This document shows, in pieces, positions 1 through 7,778 of a DNA stretch of 64,000 nucleotides. How positions within the stretch are numbered: position 1 is the first letter of the stretch; each line of letters begins with the position of its first letter. The position numbers and the translations under genes were made by a program. The DNA is from UBA1479 sp040218445. Its GTDB lineage: Bacteria > Pseudomonadota > Alphaproteobacteria > Rhodospirillales > Casp-alpha2. Location: contig JAVJRK010000013.1 of assembly GCA_040218445.1 (NCBI GenBank), positions 75,079 to 139,078 on the forward strand, in the 5' to 3' direction. The notes under the pieces were generated by a model, which did not search any database, was not told where the DNA came from, and saw only the letters and a program-made list of their open reading frames with translations.

Positions 1-79
1 GGTGATCGCCTTCAACTTCGTGGGTGACGGGCTACAGGACGCCCTTGACCCCCGGTCCCTGGAACGCGGCAACCGTTAA
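1..79 (+). CDS. ABC transporter permease, C-terminal fragment (DppC/OppC type)
   Basis: Only the last 25 codons are inside the window, read from base 2 and ending in TAA at 77-79. The peptide ends GDGLQDALDPRSLERGNR. A GDGLRDALDPR-like tail is characteristic of the second inner-membrane permease of peptide/nickel-type ABC importers (DppC/OppC). The rest of the transporter lies to the left of the window, so substrate and partners cannot be judged. The following gene starts about 100 bp later with its own ribosome binding site. Confidence 0.7.
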   Translation, partial: VIAFNFVGDGLQDALDPRSLERGNR

Positions 80-183
80 TCCTGACCGGCCACAGCCAGA
101 CACAACAACGGTTTATATAAATTGAATATGTCAACCGGGGCGCGTAATCTCGCGAAAATACCGGCCTTAGGAGACCTTCCATC

Positions 184-1086
184 ATGCCCCCCCTTCGCGC
201 GATCACCTTCGCCATCCTGACCTTCGTCGCGGCGTCCTCCGCCTTGGCGGAAGAAGTCCGCATCAAGCCGGGAGATTTGACCCTCAACGGTCAGTTGGAT
301 CTGGCATCCGGCAAATCCTTGAAGGACGGGGTTGTCCTGATCGTACACGGCACCCTGGCCCATAACGCCATGGATATGCTGACCAACCTGCGCCAGGTCC
401 TGAACGACCGGGGGCTCAACACGCTTGCGATCAATCTGTCGCTCGGCATTGATGACCGCCACGGCATGTACGATTGCAAGACACCGCACCGCCATCGCCA
501 CCTGGATGCCTTGGATGAGATCGGGGCCTGGATGGATTGGCTCAACGGCCAGGGCAGCAGCCCGGTAGTCCTATTCGGCCATTCGCGAGGCGGAAACCAA
601 GCCGCGCGCTTTGCCGCCGAACGCGGCCATGCCTTGCTGAACAAGCTGGTTTTGCTGGCACCCGCGACCTGGGATCAGGATAAAGCCGTCGCCGGGTTTG
701 AAAAATCGCACGGCCGCCCCCTGGCACCGGACCTCAAAACCGCCCAGGCCATGGTCGCGGCCGGAAAGGGTATGGAAATGATGGACAAGCCGGGCCTGCT
801 GTACTGTCCCGATGCCCAAGTTTCCGCGCTTAGCTTCGACAGCTATTACCGCCCCGATCCCAGGTTCGATACCCCCTCCATCCTGGGCGACATCAAGGTG
901 CCGGTCCTCGTCATCGCCGGGTCGAACGATACGGTGATCAAGGACCTACCCGCGAAGATGGTAGACAAGGCTGACGGCAAGCGGATTACCTTTCAGGTCG
1001 TCGACGGCGCCGATCATTTCTTTCTCGACCTGTTCGCCGAAGATGTCGCCGATCATATGGAAGCGTTCCTCGGCGGCGGCAGCTGA
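184..1086 (+). CDS. Secreted alpha/beta hydrolase
   Basis: This 300-residue protein begins with a cleavable signal peptide (hydrophobic residues about 5-20, cut probably after SALA), so it acts in the periplasm or outside. The mature part is an alpha/beta-hydrolase: an oxyanion HG in VLIVHGTLAH, the nucleophile elbow GHSRGG, an acidic residue in GSNDTV and a terminal histidine in DGADHFF. Together these make a complete Ser-Asp-His triad. The start is supported by AGGAGA about 10 bases upstream of the ATG. The substrate is unknown; an esterase or lipase role is a family-level guess. It lies between a permease end and an aminotransferase, with no clear pathway link. Confidence 0.85.
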   Translation: MPPLRAITFAILTFVAASSALAEEVRIKPGDLTLNGQLDLASGKSLKDGVVLIVHGTLAHNAMDMLTNLRQVLNDRGLNTLAINLSLGIDDRHGMYDCKTPHRHRHLDALDEIGAWMDWLNGQGSSPVVLFGHSRGGNQAARFAAERGHALLNKLVLLAPATWDQDKAVAGFEKSHGRPLAPDLKTAQAMVAAGKGMEMMDKPGLLYCPDAQVSALSFDSYYRPDPRFDTPSILGDIKVPVLVIAGSNDTVIKDLPAKMVDKADGKRITFQVVDGADHFFLDLFAEDVADHMEAFLGGGS

Positions 1087-1175
1087 CGCCTTTCGGAATT
1101 CCTTTCAGGCTATTCCCAGCGCGCTTTTTTTCTGTTCGCCGTTGCCCTTGCTTCGTGGCTGGACCAAACTGCCGC

Positions 1176-1193
1176 GCGTGCGATATCGCACGC
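1176..1193. promoter_or_regulatory. 18-bp perfect palindrome upstream of aminotransferase
   Basis: The sequence GCGTGCGATATCGCACGC equals its own reverse complement over all 18 bases. It lies 45 bp before the start of the aminotransferase gene and 90 bp after the hydrolase stop. There is no loop and no T-run, so a protein operator is more likely than a terminator. The regulator is not identifiable from the window. Confidence 0.5.
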
Positions 1194-1238
1194 CCGTTTT
1201 CCACCTCGATCCAGTATTAGAAACAAAGGCCCTGCATT

Positions 1239-2630
1239 ATGACCGCTTCCCACCCCGCGCCCGGCAATTCCCCCGCCAGCCGCGATATCGCCTATCACGT
1301 TCACGGTTACACCAATCTGGCGAAGCATGAAGAGGTCGGCCCGCAGATCATCAGCCGGGGCAGCGGCATCCATATCTATGACGATGCGGGCAAGGAATAT
1401 ATCGAAGGACTGTCGGGCCTGTGGGCCGTATCCCTGGGCTTCAGCGAACAACGCCTGATCGACGCGGCGACGCGCGAACTGTCGCGCCTGCCCAATTATC
1501 ACGGGTTCGCCCATAAGACCCCGGACGTGACCATCGACTTGGCGGAAAAAATCCTGTCGATCGCGCCGGTTCCCATGTCCAAGGTGCTGTTCGCCAATTC
1601 CGGATCGGAAGCCATCGACCTTGCGATCAAGCTGGTGTGGTACGTCAACAACGCGCGCGGCCGACCGGAAAAGAAAAAGCTGATCGCCCGGCAGAAAGGC
1701 TATCACGGCGTCACCGTGGCGGGCGCCAGCCTGACCGGCCTGCCCCACCTGCACGGCGATTTCGACTTGCCCATCGCCCGCGTCCTGCACACGGACTGCC
1801 CGCATTATTACCGCTTCGCCGAAGAGGGTGAAGACGAAGAAACCTTCGCCACGCGCTGCGCCGAAAACCTGGAAAAACTCATTCTGGACGAAGGCCCCGA
1901 CACGGTCGCCGCGTTCTTTGCCGAACCGGTCATGGGGGCCGGCGGCGTGGTCGTGCCGCCCGCGACCTATTTCGAGAAAATCCAGGAAGTCCTGAAACGT
2001 CACGACGTGCTGCTGATCGCCGATGAAGTGATCTGCGGCTTCGCGCGGACCGGCAACATGTGGGGCTCGACGACGTTCGGCATGAAACCGGACATGCTGA
2101 CCATGGCCAAGGCCCTGACGTCCGGCTACATCCCCATGTCGGCGCTGATGATCTCGGAAGAGATCTATCAGGACCTGGTCAAACAGAGTGAATCCTTCGG
2201 CGTGTTCGGCCACGGGTCGACCTATGCCGGGCACCCTGTCGCGGCCGCCGTGGCGCTGGAAACACTCACGATTTACGAAGAACGGGACACGGTCGGTCAC
2301 GTGCGCCGCGTATCACCCGTGATGCAGGACGGCCTGCGCAAATTGCAAGCCTCACCGATCGTCGGCGAGGTTCGGGGCGTCGGCCTGATCGGCGCGGTCG
2401 AACTGGTTCAGGACAAGACCACCAAAGCACCCTGGCCCAAGGACGCGGCAATCGGCGCTAAATGCCAGGAATTCTGCTATGAAGAAGGGCTTGTGCTGCG
2501 CGCCGTCGGCGATTCGATCGCGTTTTGCCCGCCGCTGATCTCTACCGAACAGGATATCCGCGAGATCCTGACCCGTTTTGAAACCGCGCTGAAAAAGACC
2601 GAATCCTGGGCCGCCCAGCAGGCCGTATGA
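1239..2630 (+). CDS. Class III PLP-dependent aminotransferase (omega-amino acid:pyruvate type)
   Basis: This 463-residue protein is a full-length fold-type I, class III aminotransferase. It has the NSGSEA phosphate-binding loop near residue 126, the YHGVT motif, the cofactor aspartate in LLIADEVICGFARTG, and the Schiff-base lysine K291 in TMAKALTSGY. Members of this group move an amino group from omega-amino acids or polyamines (GABA, beta-alanine, taurine, putrescine) to pyruvate or 2-oxoglutarate. Sequence alone does not settle which substrate is used. A perfect 18-bp palindrome in the promoter suggests dedicated regulation. It is followed by a hairpin/promoter region and a PadR-like regulator that may or may not control it. 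Confidence 0.9.
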   Translation: MTASHPAPGNSPASRDIAYHVHGYTNLAKHEEVGPQIISRGSGIHIYDDAGKEYIEGLSGLWAVSLGFSEQRLIDAATRELSRLPNYHGFAHKTPDVTIDLAEKILSIAPVPMSKVLFANSGSEAIDLAIKLVWYVNNARGRPEKKKLIARQKGYHGVTVAGASLTGLPHLHGDFDLPIARVLHTDCPHYYRFAEEGEDEETFATRCAENLEKLILDEGPDTVAAFFAEPVMGAGGVVVPPATYFEKIQEVLKRHDVLLIADEVICGFARTGNMWGSTTFGMKPDMLTMAKALTSGYIPMSALMISEEIYQDLVKQSESFGVFGHGSTYAGHPVAAAVALETLTIYEERDTVGHVRRVSPVMQDGLRKLQASPIVGEVRGVGLIGAVELVQDKTTKAPWPKDAAIGAKCQEFCYEEGLVLRAVGDSIAFCPPLISTEQDIREILTRFETALKKTESWAAQQAV

Positions 2631-2660
2631 GCGAGGCCGGCAAGCCGACCCGTTCACTGC

Positions 2661-2689
2661 TGGACAGATACATGTCCAGCCCATAAAAT
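2661..2689 (+). promoter_or_regulatory. Sigma-70-type promoter of the PadR-like gene
   Basis: TGGACA at 2661-2666 and TAAAAT at 2684-2689 are separated by exactly 17 bases, a good match to a housekeeping promoter. Transcription would start near 2696, giving a short leader before the GTG at 2725. The -35 element lies inside a small inverted repeat (GCTGGACA 2659-2666 with TGTCCAGC 2673-2680). The -10 end overlaps the palindrome at 2688-2706. Confidence 0.5.
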
Positions 2690-2706
2690 TGCGAATCATT
2701 CGCAAT
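2688..2706. promoter_or_regulatory. Fur-box-like 19-bp palindrome
   Basis: ATTGCGAATCATTCGCAAT has perfect 8-base arms around TCA. Its layout resembles the proteobacterial Fur/iron-box pattern (arms of about TTGCRAAT around a short centre). It covers the end of the -10 element and the predicted start site of the downstream gene, where a bound repressor would block transcription. Identification as Fur is by resemblance only; another dimeric repressor, including the PadR-like product itself, could bind here. Confidence 0.5.
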
Positions 2707-2724
2707 AAGTGAAAGTAGCTCGAC

Positions 2725-3279
2725 GTGTACGCTGACAATACGCTCACCCCCCGCGAAGCCGTGCGCCTTTGTGCGCTAGGCACGCTGGCGGCCGGTCCGC
2801 TGCGTTACAGCGACCTTGCCGGTGAGATCAGGCATTTCACCAGCCACGTCCTGGGGCCTTCACTGGATGTCATGGGCACGTCCATCGAATTGTTGAAATA
2901 CGAAGGCCTTGTCACGGCAACGGAAGGCAAGGGGCTGGAAGACAATGCCGTCTTGACGATTTCCGAGGCCGGGCAAGAGGAATTGGAGACCTTGTTGACG
3001 GCGCGTATTCGAGCGCAATCCAACGACATGAACAAGCTGATCATGGCGTTGAAGTTCCGGTTCCTGCATTTGTTGCCCAAGGACGATCAATTGGACCAAA
3101 TCGACCTGTTGCTGGAAGGTGCCGAAGGTGAAGTCGCGCGCCTGCAAAGCCTGCGCGATCACCACACCGCCGATCCGGGACTTTTGGGTGTATGGCTGGA
3201 CCATGACATCGACGCGTTGGAGCAACGCATCCGCTGGCTGACTGAATTGGCTGATAAGCTGGAAGCCGAAGGCGGCTGA
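2725..3279 (+). CDS. PadR-family-like transcriptional regulator
   Basis: The 184-residue product has an N-terminal winged-helix region (about residues 8-90, ALGTLAAGPLRYSDLAGEI followed by a recognition helix and an ALTISEAG-type wing). A helical C-terminal dimerisation region (about 100-180, LESLRDHH-like heptads) follows, the architecture of PadR regulators with a Vir_act_alpha_C tail. It starts with GTG and has only a weak ribosome binding site. A promoter and Fur-box-like palindrome lie just upstream. By analogy, E. coli YqjI is a PadR protein under Fur control, but no ferric reductase gene is nearby here. The target genes are unknown. Confidence 0.65.
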   Translation: MYADNTLTPREAVRLCALGTLAAGPLRYSDLAGEIRHFTSHVLGPSLDVMGTSIELLKYEGLVTATEGKGLEDNAVLTISEAGQEELETLLTARIRAQSNDMNKLIMALKFRFLHLLPKDDQLDQIDLLLEGAEGEVARLQSLRDHHTADPGLLGVWLDHDIDALEQRIRWLTELADKLEAEGG

Positions 3280-3311
3280 AATAAGACTATCTTACGCGGC
3301 CCGCGACTACG

Positions 3312-3797
3312 TCAGGGTGCGGCTTTCACCTTTTCCGCGACACGCGCCAAGCCGTCCAGAACCATACGCCCGGCATCACCGCCATCACCGGCAAGCCGCC
3401 CGGTAATGACCGCCCGCATGGACTTGTAACAAAGGTTCATCAGTTCGATGTCTTCCTGGGTGACGGGGCCTTCGATGTTCTCGATATACCGGCATAACAA
3501 GGCACCGACTTCGGTCATCAGGCTGTAGCCGAAGCTGCCGCCCTGCCCTTTGATGTCGTGCGACGTGCGGTAGATCAGATCGACGCGTTCTGCCGCTCCT
3601 TCACCCGGCGTCAGAGCCGATAATTCCTGTTCGAGCTTCTTAAGATCGGCCTCGACCCAATCCAGGTAATTGTCGGTCATCTGTTCGATGACGGCCTCGG
3701 CCCGGGCCAGACGTTCTTGATCGACAGCACCGGGCCCGCCCATGGAAACCTTGGACTTAAGCCTGTTTGGCGGATTGATGATCTGCGGTTTTGTCAT
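3312..3797 (-). CDS. Hpt (histidine phosphotransfer) domain protein
   Basis: This 161-residue cytoplasmic protein carries one Hpt four-helix domain. H80 in TSHDIKGQGGSFGY is the expected phosphoacceptor, followed by the glycine-rich turn typical of Hpt modules. I chose the ATG at 3797 because GGGAAG lies 8 bases upstream; a longer reading exists but lacks this. It has no kinase or receiver domain, so it must relay phosphate between other proteins. The GPDRRRR-type receiver encoded at 4536-5054 on the same strand is a plausible partner by proximity only. Confidence 0.8.
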   Translation of the reverse strand: MTKPQIINPPNRLKSKVSMGGPGAVDQERLARAEAVIEQMTDNYLDWVEADLKKLEQELSALTPGEGAAERVDLIYRTSHDIKGQGGSFGYSLMTEVGALLCRYIENIEGPVTQEDIELMNLCYKSMRAVITGRLAGDGGDAGRMVLDGLARVAEKVKAAP

Positions 3798-3858
3798 GTT
3801 CTTCCCAGACTGGCCGTATCGGAACATTTTACATATTCACGCAATCATTCCAGGCACT

Positions 3859-3993
3859 TCACAAAGAGCCTACATGTCCTTGGCGGCAAAGGGCAAGGAT
3901 GCCGTATTCGATTGCCCTTGTCTGGGCGATCACAAATTTGTGGCGCTGCTCAGATTCCAGGCCGAACGGCGTGTTTTTCAGCCACGACAGCAC
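3859..3993 (-). CDS. Possible 44-residue protein directly after the DUF1489 stop
   Basis: A GTG at 3993 follows the TAG of the DUF1489 gene with no spacer and opens a 44-codon frame ending in TGA. The peptide starts VLSWLKNTPFGLESEQRHKF and is followed by a helical stretch with two cysteines and two histidines overall. The zero-spacing junction would allow translational coupling, but there is no independent ribosome binding site. I recognise no family. It may be chance; conservation in relatives would decide. Confidence 0.25.
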   Translation of the reverse strand: MLSWLKNTPFGLESEQRHKFVIAQTRAIEYGILALCRQGHVGSL

Positions 3994-4431
3994 CTAAATC
4001 AGCCCCAAACCACGCAGTTCGTCTGCCAATTCGGGCGGCAGGTCCGCCATCTGTTCGCCCGTCGCATCCAGGTCCGGCGGCGCGTCCGTGCCGTTCAGGT
4101 ATCGCCAGCCTTGAAAGGCCCGTGATGCCCGGGGACGGACAGGAACCAATTCCGGATCAAGTACCAGACCGCAGGCCGGCTGCCCCTGCCCGTTAACGGT
4201 CTCGTCAAAGCCCAACAGGCGTTGGCGGCACCGCACGGCGCGTTTGATCACCCAATAGATGGACCCGCCTTCCATCAGTTCTACCTGACGCCGCGGCCAC
4301 ATGCGTGTGATGTGATACAGCCGGGGTTCCTGCCCTTGTTCGCGCCGGGCCTTCAAGCGCGCGCGCTGAAGCTGTGCCAGATGGTCGATACTTTCGACGC
4401 CGACGGAAAGCTTGATCAGATGCAGGGTCAT
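3994..4431 (-). CDS. DUF1489 family protein
   Basis: The 145-residue protein begins MTLHLIKLSVGVESIDHLA and contains the conserved block YHITRMWPRR followed by GGSIYWVIKRAVRCRQ. This matches DUF1489, a family of short cytoplasmic proteins found almost only in alphaproteobacteria and with no known function. It is a full-length member. It lies between a receiver protein upstream and an Hpt protein downstream on the same strand, but the 104-bp gap before it argues for its own promoter. The family name does not reveal a function. Confidence 0.85.
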   Translation of the reverse strand: MTLHLIKLSVGVESIDHLAQLQRARLKARREQGQEPRLYHITRMWPRRQVELMEGGSIYWVIKRAVRCRQRLLGFDETVNGQGQPACGLVLDPELVPVRPRASRAFQGWRYLNGTDAPPDLDATGEQMADLPPELADELRGLGLI

Positions 4432-4535
4432 GGTTCGGACAACGGTGGGCCGTCAATGGGGAGCCCCCACCTTAGCAGGAAACCGTTGACGGAAAAGACC
4501 TTGGCCCGACAGGTTACCCACAGGCTTGAACAGGC

Positions 4536-5054
4536 TTACGCGGTCGCGGGCGGGTCCTGATAGGTATATTTTTCGCGGCGCTTTTCCAGCCCCGGAAACC
4601 GCATCTGGCGTCGGCGTCGGTCGGGGCCGTAGAAATCATCGGTCTGAATAAAACTGCGCGGGGTTTCAATGATATTGCTTAGGCGCAGGTAGACCGTACG
4701 TGTTGAAATCGGTTTGGCGAGAAATTCATGAACCCCGGCATCCCGGGCGCTGACGATCAATTCCTTGGACGTCTCGCCGGACACCATGATGATGGGGATA
4801 TGCCGGTCCGCCGGGGTTTTCCCCGTCCGCACCAAACGCGTCAATTCCGTCCCGTTAATCGGCTTCATGATGTTGTCGACCAGCAGAACGTCGGCCGGAT
4901 AATCCTGAAGATAGTCGATGGCTTCCTGACCGCTGGAAACCATCTGAAAATCCCCGACATTCAGTTCAAACAGCACCTGGCCCAGAAGCTTGCGCATGGG
5001 CGCATAGTCTTCCGCCACCAGAACTTTGATCTGGGAAAAATCGTACTCAGCCAT
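4536..5054 (-). CDS. Stand-alone receiver protein with GPDRRRR tail
   Basis: The 172-residue protein is a single CheY-like receiver domain followed by a short basic tail. The acidic pair is E15-D16, the phosphoacceptor D60 (LLVDNIMKP), the switch residue S92 and the lysine K114 (LAKP), so the active site is complete. The tail has FYGPDRRRR at about 141-149 and a second basic patch EKRREKY. This tail is shared with the receiver protein at 35377-35949. The ATG at 5054 is preceded by GGGGAG. There is no output domain, so it probably acts by protein contact or within a phosphorelay, possibly with the nearby Hpt protein. Confidence 0.85.
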   Translation of the reverse strand: MAEYDFSQIKVLVAEDYAPMRKLLGQVLFELNVGDFQMVSSGQEAIDYLQDYPADVLLVDNIMKPINGTELTRLVRTGKTPADRHIPIIMVSGETSKELIVSARDAGVHEFLAKPISTRTVYLRLSNIIETPRSFIQTDDFYGPDRRRRQMRFPGLEKRREKYTYQDPPATA

Positions 5055-5088
5055 TCCCAACACTCCCCGTCGTGTTGCTTTTGGCTGG

Positions 5089-5880
5089 CTATTTCCTGAC
5101 CCAATTGGGTGTTCTTTTTTCCAGGAAGGCCGCCAGCCCCTCCCTTCCCTCGTTCGAGGCGCGAACACGGGCGATATGCCCCGCCGTCTGTGCCATCAAG
5201 GCCTCGTTCCGTTCGTGCCCGACCACATAGCGGACCAGGTTTTTAACCTCGGCCATGGCGCGCGGGCCGTTTTTCAGCAGAAGTTCGGCGAATTCCTTGG
5301 CTCTTGGCAGGACCTTGTCCTTGTCCGTGATCTCGGTAACAAGGCCCAGTTCCTCGGCCCGCAGGGCATCAAACCGTTCACCGGTCAGCATATAACGGGA
5401 TGCCTGACGCGGTCCCATCGCCGAAATGATGTAGGGTCCGATGGCGGCCGGAATGATTCCCAGTTTGACCTCGGTCAACGCGAATTCCGCTTCATGTGCC
5501 GCAATCGCGATGTCACAGGCCGCGACCAATCCCACACCGCCGCCGTAAGCCGACCCCTGCACGGCGGCAATCGTCGGCTTGCGCAAACTGGCCAGGGTGA
5601 ACATCAGACCAGCAAGCGCCTTTGCATCCTCTAGGTTTTCCTCATGGCCGTATTCGGCCATGCGCTGCATCCAATCGACATTGGCGCCGGCGGAAAAGCT
5701 TTTACCCGTGGATGCCAGGATCACCACCCGCACGACAGTATCGCGGCTGAGCCCTTGGAGTTCACGCGTCAGACGATTGATAAGTTCGTCATCGAATGCG
5801 TTGTGCACCTCGGGCCGTTGCAACGTAACCGTGGCGATACCACCCGCGATCTCGGTGATGAAATGTGCGCTGGTGTTCAT
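5089..5880 (-). CDS. Enoyl-CoA hydratase/isomerase, methylglutaconyl-CoA hydratase-like
   Basis: This 263-residue crotonase-fold enzyme has the CoA-binding oxyanion segment KSFSAGANVDWM near residue 59 and the second oxyanion loop GSAYGGGVGLVAACD near 108. The following stretch, FALTEVKLGIIPAAIGPY, resembles LiuC/AtuE-type 3-methylglutaconyl-CoA hydratases of leucine breakdown, so that subfamily is my preferred reading. A general short-chain enoyl-CoA hydratase remains possible. The start is supported by GGAGAAATAA before the ATG. It ends a run of minus-strand genes of CoA metabolism. The LiuR-like regulator at 11.2-11.6 kb is a possible link. Confidence 0.8.
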   Translation of the reverse strand: MNTSAHFITEIAGGIATVTLQRPEVHNAFDDELINRLTRELQGLSRDTVVRVVILASTGKSFSAGANVDWMQRMAEYGHEENLEDAKALAGLMFTLASLRKPTIAAVQGSAYGGGVGLVAACDIAIAAHEAEFALTEVKLGIIPAAIGPYIISAMGPRQASRYMLTGERFDALRAEELGLVTEITDKDKVLPRAKEFAELLLKNGPRAMAEVKNLVRYVVGHERNEALMAQTAGHIARVRASNEGREGLAAFLEKRTPNWVRK

Positions 5881-5979
5881 TTATTTCTCCACGCCCAGGA
5901 TGAATATACCGCCTTCCCGAGCACCCTCACGAGAGCAAATTAACTTTTCAGACCCACGGCAGGCAACCTAGCCAAACGG

Positions 5980-6384
5980 CTATTCCTTACGGGGCGGCTT
6001 TTCCCCGACGGGATGGCCGGCTTCCTTCCAGGCCTTGAAGCCGCCTTCAAGGTGGGCGATTGGCTCCAACCCCATGTCCTGCAACGCCTTGGTCGCCAGG
6101 GCGGACCGCCAAGCGGACTGACAATACAGAACGAACTTCTTGCCCGATGCAAAGACATCCTTGTGATAGGGGCTGTCGGGATCGACCCAGAACTCCAACA
6201 TGCCGCGCGGCGCATGAAAGGCTCCGGGGACCATGCCTTCACGCTCCAACTCCCGGACATCACGGATGTCTACGAATTGGACATCGGGATCATCCAGCAA
6301 AGCCGCCGCCCCGGAAACGGGCACGGTTTCGATTTCGGCATTGGCCTCTGCGACCAGTTGTTTCACGCCTTTTTTCATCTGCAT
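5980..6384 (-). CDS. Rhodanese-like sulfurtransferase
   Basis: The 134-residue protein is a single rhodanese domain. It has VQFVDIRDVRELEREG at about 36-50 and the active-site loop with C88 in VLYCQSAWRS, the cysteine that would carry a persulfide. It ends shortly after HLEGGFKAWKEAGHP, a typical rhodanese C-terminus. I start it at the ATG at 6384, which has AAGGGA 8 bases upstream. There is no signal peptide, so it is cytoplasmic. Its physiological sulfur acceptor cannot be told. The 31-bp gap to the isomerase upstream suggests co-transcription. Confidence 0.85.
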   Translation of the reverse strand: MQMKKGVKQLVAEANAEIETVPVSGAAALLDDPDVQFVDIRDVRELEREGMVPGAFHAPRGMLEFWVDPDSPYHKDVFASGKKFVLYCQSAWRSALATKALQDMGLEPIAHLEGGFKAWKEAGHPVGEKPPRKE

Positions 6385-6415
6385 GATCTGCGTCCCTTGC
6401 ACTATGTCCCTTGCG

Positions 6416-7030
6416 TTATACGTCCTTACCGAGAAAGCGTTCGATCTGCCACAGCCGGTCGGAGCCGAAGAACGGCTCGCCGTCGATCAGAAAGTAGGGC
6501 GACCCGAACACCCCCAGTTCCAGGGCTTCGGCGGTCTTGTCCTTGACCCGCTGTTTGACGTCGTCCTGGGTGACGGCATCGGCCAAGGCAGCCCCGTCGA
6601 TCCCCGTTTCCTCGCCGATCAGAATGACATCCTGAATGTCGGAAATATCCACGCCCCTCCCGAAGTAGTGATGATAGCAGGCCAGGGCGAACGGTACCGC
6701 CTTTTCCGGGTCCGCATCTAAAAGCCAGTAATACGCCCGCGCCGCCGCCAGGGTGGCAATGGGGAAAGGTTCCGGCCAAACAAATGGTGCGCCCATCATT
6801 TGCGCCAGGCGCGGGACATCCTGACGCATATAGTCGCCTTTCAGGCCGATATCCGCGTTGGGGACATTTCCTGTCTGTTTGAAGATCACACCCAGCATGA
6901 TCGGATGCCAATTGACGGCACGGCCGAACCGCGCGCCGATCTTGTCGATCTTCTGTGCCGCCAGATATCCATAGGGCGACGAGAAATCGAAATAGAACTC
7001 GATCGCGCCTTTGTTGTCTGCAGTGCTCAT
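6416..7030 (-). CDS. 2-hydroxychromene-2-carboxylate isomerase-like protein (DsbA/kappa-GST fold)
   Basis: The 204-residue protein starts with the family signature EFYFDFSSPYGYLAA. The serine there is the glutathione-contacting residue of kappa-class/HCCA isomerases, replacing the CxxC of true DsbA. It ends with GVFGSPYFLIDGEPFFGSDRL, the other hallmark block. Named members isomerise 2-hydroxychromene-2-carboxylate in naphthalene breakdown using glutathione, but most genomic copies have unknown substrates. No other naphthalene genes are here. It sits in a close-spaced minus-strand run with an SDR and a thiolase. Confidence 0.85.
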   Translation of the reverse strand: MSTADNKGAIEFYFDFSSPYGYLAAQKIDKIGARFGRAVNWHPIMLGVIFKQTGNVPNADIGLKGDYMRQDVPRLAQMMGAPFVWPEPFPIATLAAARAYYWLLDADPEKAVPFALACYHHYFGRGVDISDIQDVILIGEETGIDGAALADAVTQDDVKQRVKDKTAEALELGVFGSPYFLIDGEPFFGSDRLWQIERFLGKDV

Positions 7031-7063
7031 TTCGCCTCTCTTTATGTCGGGATGCTTGCGCGT

Positions 7064-7750
7064 CTACCAGGGGATTTCCCGCCCGTCATAGGCGAAAAAC
7101 CGGCCGCTTTCCGTCATCCCGGCCCCGGCCAGAACCCGGCGAATGCCCTGGACGCTGGTGGCCGTGTCGATCGCCGCTTCCGCGCCGCCCATATCGGTCT
7201 GCACCCAACCCGGATGCAGCAGGATCACCGCGACGTTCTGGTCGCGCACTTCCTCGGCAAAGACATGCATGGCCATGTTCACCGCCGCCTTGGATGTCCG
7301 GTAGGCATAGGATGCCGAATGGGGCGACGATTCCGCGATGCTGGCCAGGACAGATGACACCGTGGCGATCATGCCGCCGCCTTGGGCCGCGACCAGGGGT
7401 AGAAAGGTCGAGGACATCTTCAGCGGCGCCATGGTGTTAACCCGGAAAGAGGCCTCCCAATCGGCATAGTCGATCCCGGTGCTGCCATGATTGCGGTCAT
7501 CGTACACACCCGCGTTGTTGACCAACAGATCGATCTTAGTGTCCTGCAAATCGCCCGCCAGCCGGTCGATCTGGCGATGGTCGGAAACGTCCAGGCCGTG
7601 AACCTGGATGTCACCGGATATGGTCGCCAATTCCCCCGGCTGGATCGGATTGCGGCAGGTCGCTATGACCGTCCATCCATCGGCGCCGTACTGCCGTGCC
7701 ATTTCAAGGCCGATCCCCCGGTTGGCACCGGATATAAATACGGTTGGCAT
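7064..7750 (-). CDS. Short-chain dehydrogenase/reductase (C-factor/CsgA-like)
   Basis: This 228-residue SDR has the nucleotide-binding motif SGANRGIG at residues 6-13, the NNAG motif in DLLVNNAGVYDD, and the catalytic Tyr-x-x-x-Lys in YAYRTSKAAVN. Its short length and the HPGWVQTDMGG tail place it with C-factor-type SDRs rather than fatty-acid reductases. I use the ATG at 7750, preceded by AGAAGGGAAGG; an upstream extension would overlap the thiolase. The substrate is not predictable. The thiolase stop lies 28 bp upstream, so the two are probably co-transcribed. Confidence 0.85.
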   Translation of the reverse strand: MPTVFISGANRGIGLEMARQYGADGWTVIATCRNPIQPGELATISGDIQVHGLDVSDHRQIDRLAGDLQDTKIDLLVNNAGVYDDRNHGSTGIDYADWEASFRVNTMAPLKMSSTFLPLVAAQGGGMIATVSSVLASIAESSPHSASYAYRTSKAAVNMAMHVFAEEVRDQNVAVILLHPGWVQTDMGGAEAAIDTATSVQGIRRVLAGAGMTESGRFFAYDGREIPW

Positions 7751-7778
7751 TGCGTTCCTTCCCTTCTGGTCCGTTTGT

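Noticed and set aside
1110..2300. 396-codon minus-strand frame opposite the aminotransferase
   Set aside because: Low-complexity, histidine/arginine-rich translation with no family motif; the plus-strand aminotransferase is complete and conserved.
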